From assembly GCF_003950295.1 (NCBI RefSeq), contig NZ_RHNP01000001.1, positions 124,001 through 188,000 on the forward strand: a stretch of 64,000 nt of DNA. Reading direction: 5' to 3'. This document shows, piece after piece, positions 63,862 through 64,000 of this stretch. The position numbers and the translations under genes are program-made. Source of the stretch: Loigolactobacillus iwatensis (GTDB lineage: Bacteria > Bacillota > Bacilli > Lactobacillales > Lactobacillaceae). Under the pieces are notes generated by a model. The model worked only from the letters and a program-made list of their open reading frames with translations. It had not been told where the DNA came from and searched no databases. Positions within the stretch are counted from its first letter, which is position 1. The number at the start of each line of letters is the position of its first letter.

Positions 63862-64000
63862 ATGAAAGTTATTTCATTACGAATTACGGACGACGCAATT
63901 ATCTTGACCTATACGCGCAATAATCAAAGTCTACAGGCTATCATTACTTACGACCCAAAACAGGCCATTGGTGAAAATCTCGAAAAGATTCGTGAACGCT
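63862..64000 (+). CDS. Unknown protein, 5' end only
   Basis: An ATG at 63862, 12 bases after GGGGAGGAG, opens a frame that runs off the window. The 46 residues visible (KVISLRITDDAIILTYTR and onward) show no signal peptide and no motif that I recognise; they suggest a cytoplasmic beta-strand start. The long spacing to the ribosome binding site makes the start tentative. Nothing can be said about function. Confidence 0.5.
   Translation, partial: MKVISLRITDDAIILTYTRNNQSLQAIITYDPKQAIGENLEKIRER

Noticed and set aside
1-64000. CRISPR arrays, prophage, transposase genes, tRNA or rRNA genes
   Set aside because: No regularly spaced identical direct repeats, integrase or transposase frames, tRNA cloverleafs or rRNA sequence were seen. 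The repeats present are the dispersed A and B families and in-gene repeats.

Overview
The window looks like a chromosomal segment of a lactic acid bacterium (Lactobacillaceae). The evidence is moderate-to-low GC, strong AGGAGG-type ribosome binding sites, frequent TTG/GTG starts, a KxYKxGKxW-signal/LPQTG surface adhesin, an OpuC osmolyte transporter with CBS domains, oleate hydratase, a GH65 disaccharide phosphorylase and the Gram-positive purEKCSQLFMNHD gene order. The species cannot be fixed from the sequence alone. No rRNA, tRNA, CRISPR array, transposase or integrase was found.

Layout. (1) 1-4758, minus strand: a branched-chain amino acid ABC transporter, livJ-livH-livM-livG-livF, with livF cut by the window edge and a long hairpin between livJ and livH. 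(2) 5120-5635: a thiol peroxidase. (3) 5710-12458: two large paralogous multi-pass GT-C-like membrane proteins, a Gpi18-like mannosyltransferase and an acyltransferase-3 protein. These are probably for decorating a surface glycopolymer. (4) 12570-13360, minus strand: a gene resembling phage proteins, preceded by its own promoter and a ~280-nt highly structured, terminator-ended RNA that I cannot assign to a known class. (5) 13483-24808, minus strand: the complete 11-gene purine (IMP) operon with a candidate PurR box at its promoter. (6) 25518-28991, minus strand: opuCABCD. (7) 29570-34704: hsp20 with a probable CtsR operator, an aldo-keto reductase, an Spx-like protein, an orphan PTS IIA, a histidine phosphatase and a lipoate ligase. 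(8) 35317-41939: a ~2200-residue MBG-repeat adhesin broken by a one-base frameshift in an A tract. (9) 42388-49841: ohr, a lipoyl-E3 fusion, a GNAT enzyme, an isolated ferrochelatase, oleate hydratase and asd. (10) 50360-53289: an iron/cobalamin-type uptake locus whose first permease has an in-frame stop. (11) 53580-53765: a candidate regulatory RNA with anti-Shine-Dalgarno loops. (12) 53946-64000: MupG-like protein, a small basic protein, a YibE/F pair, a MarR-YczE operon, GNAT, a hydrolase-fold protein lacking the catalytic serine, a GH65 phosphorylase and the start of an unknown gene.

Two families of dispersed non-coding repeats thread the intergenic regions. Family A (at least eight copies) carries a GGGACAAAAGTCC-type hairpin and lies mostly just downstream of genes, where it can act as a terminator. 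Family B (at least four substantial copies plus fragments) is 165-260 bp with GTGTTTGAAAAA-type inverted ends and behaves like a MITE. One B copy is inserted inside an A copy, and another A copy shows the matching empty site. One B copy also carries a promoter-like sequence directly upstream of the iron-uptake permease.
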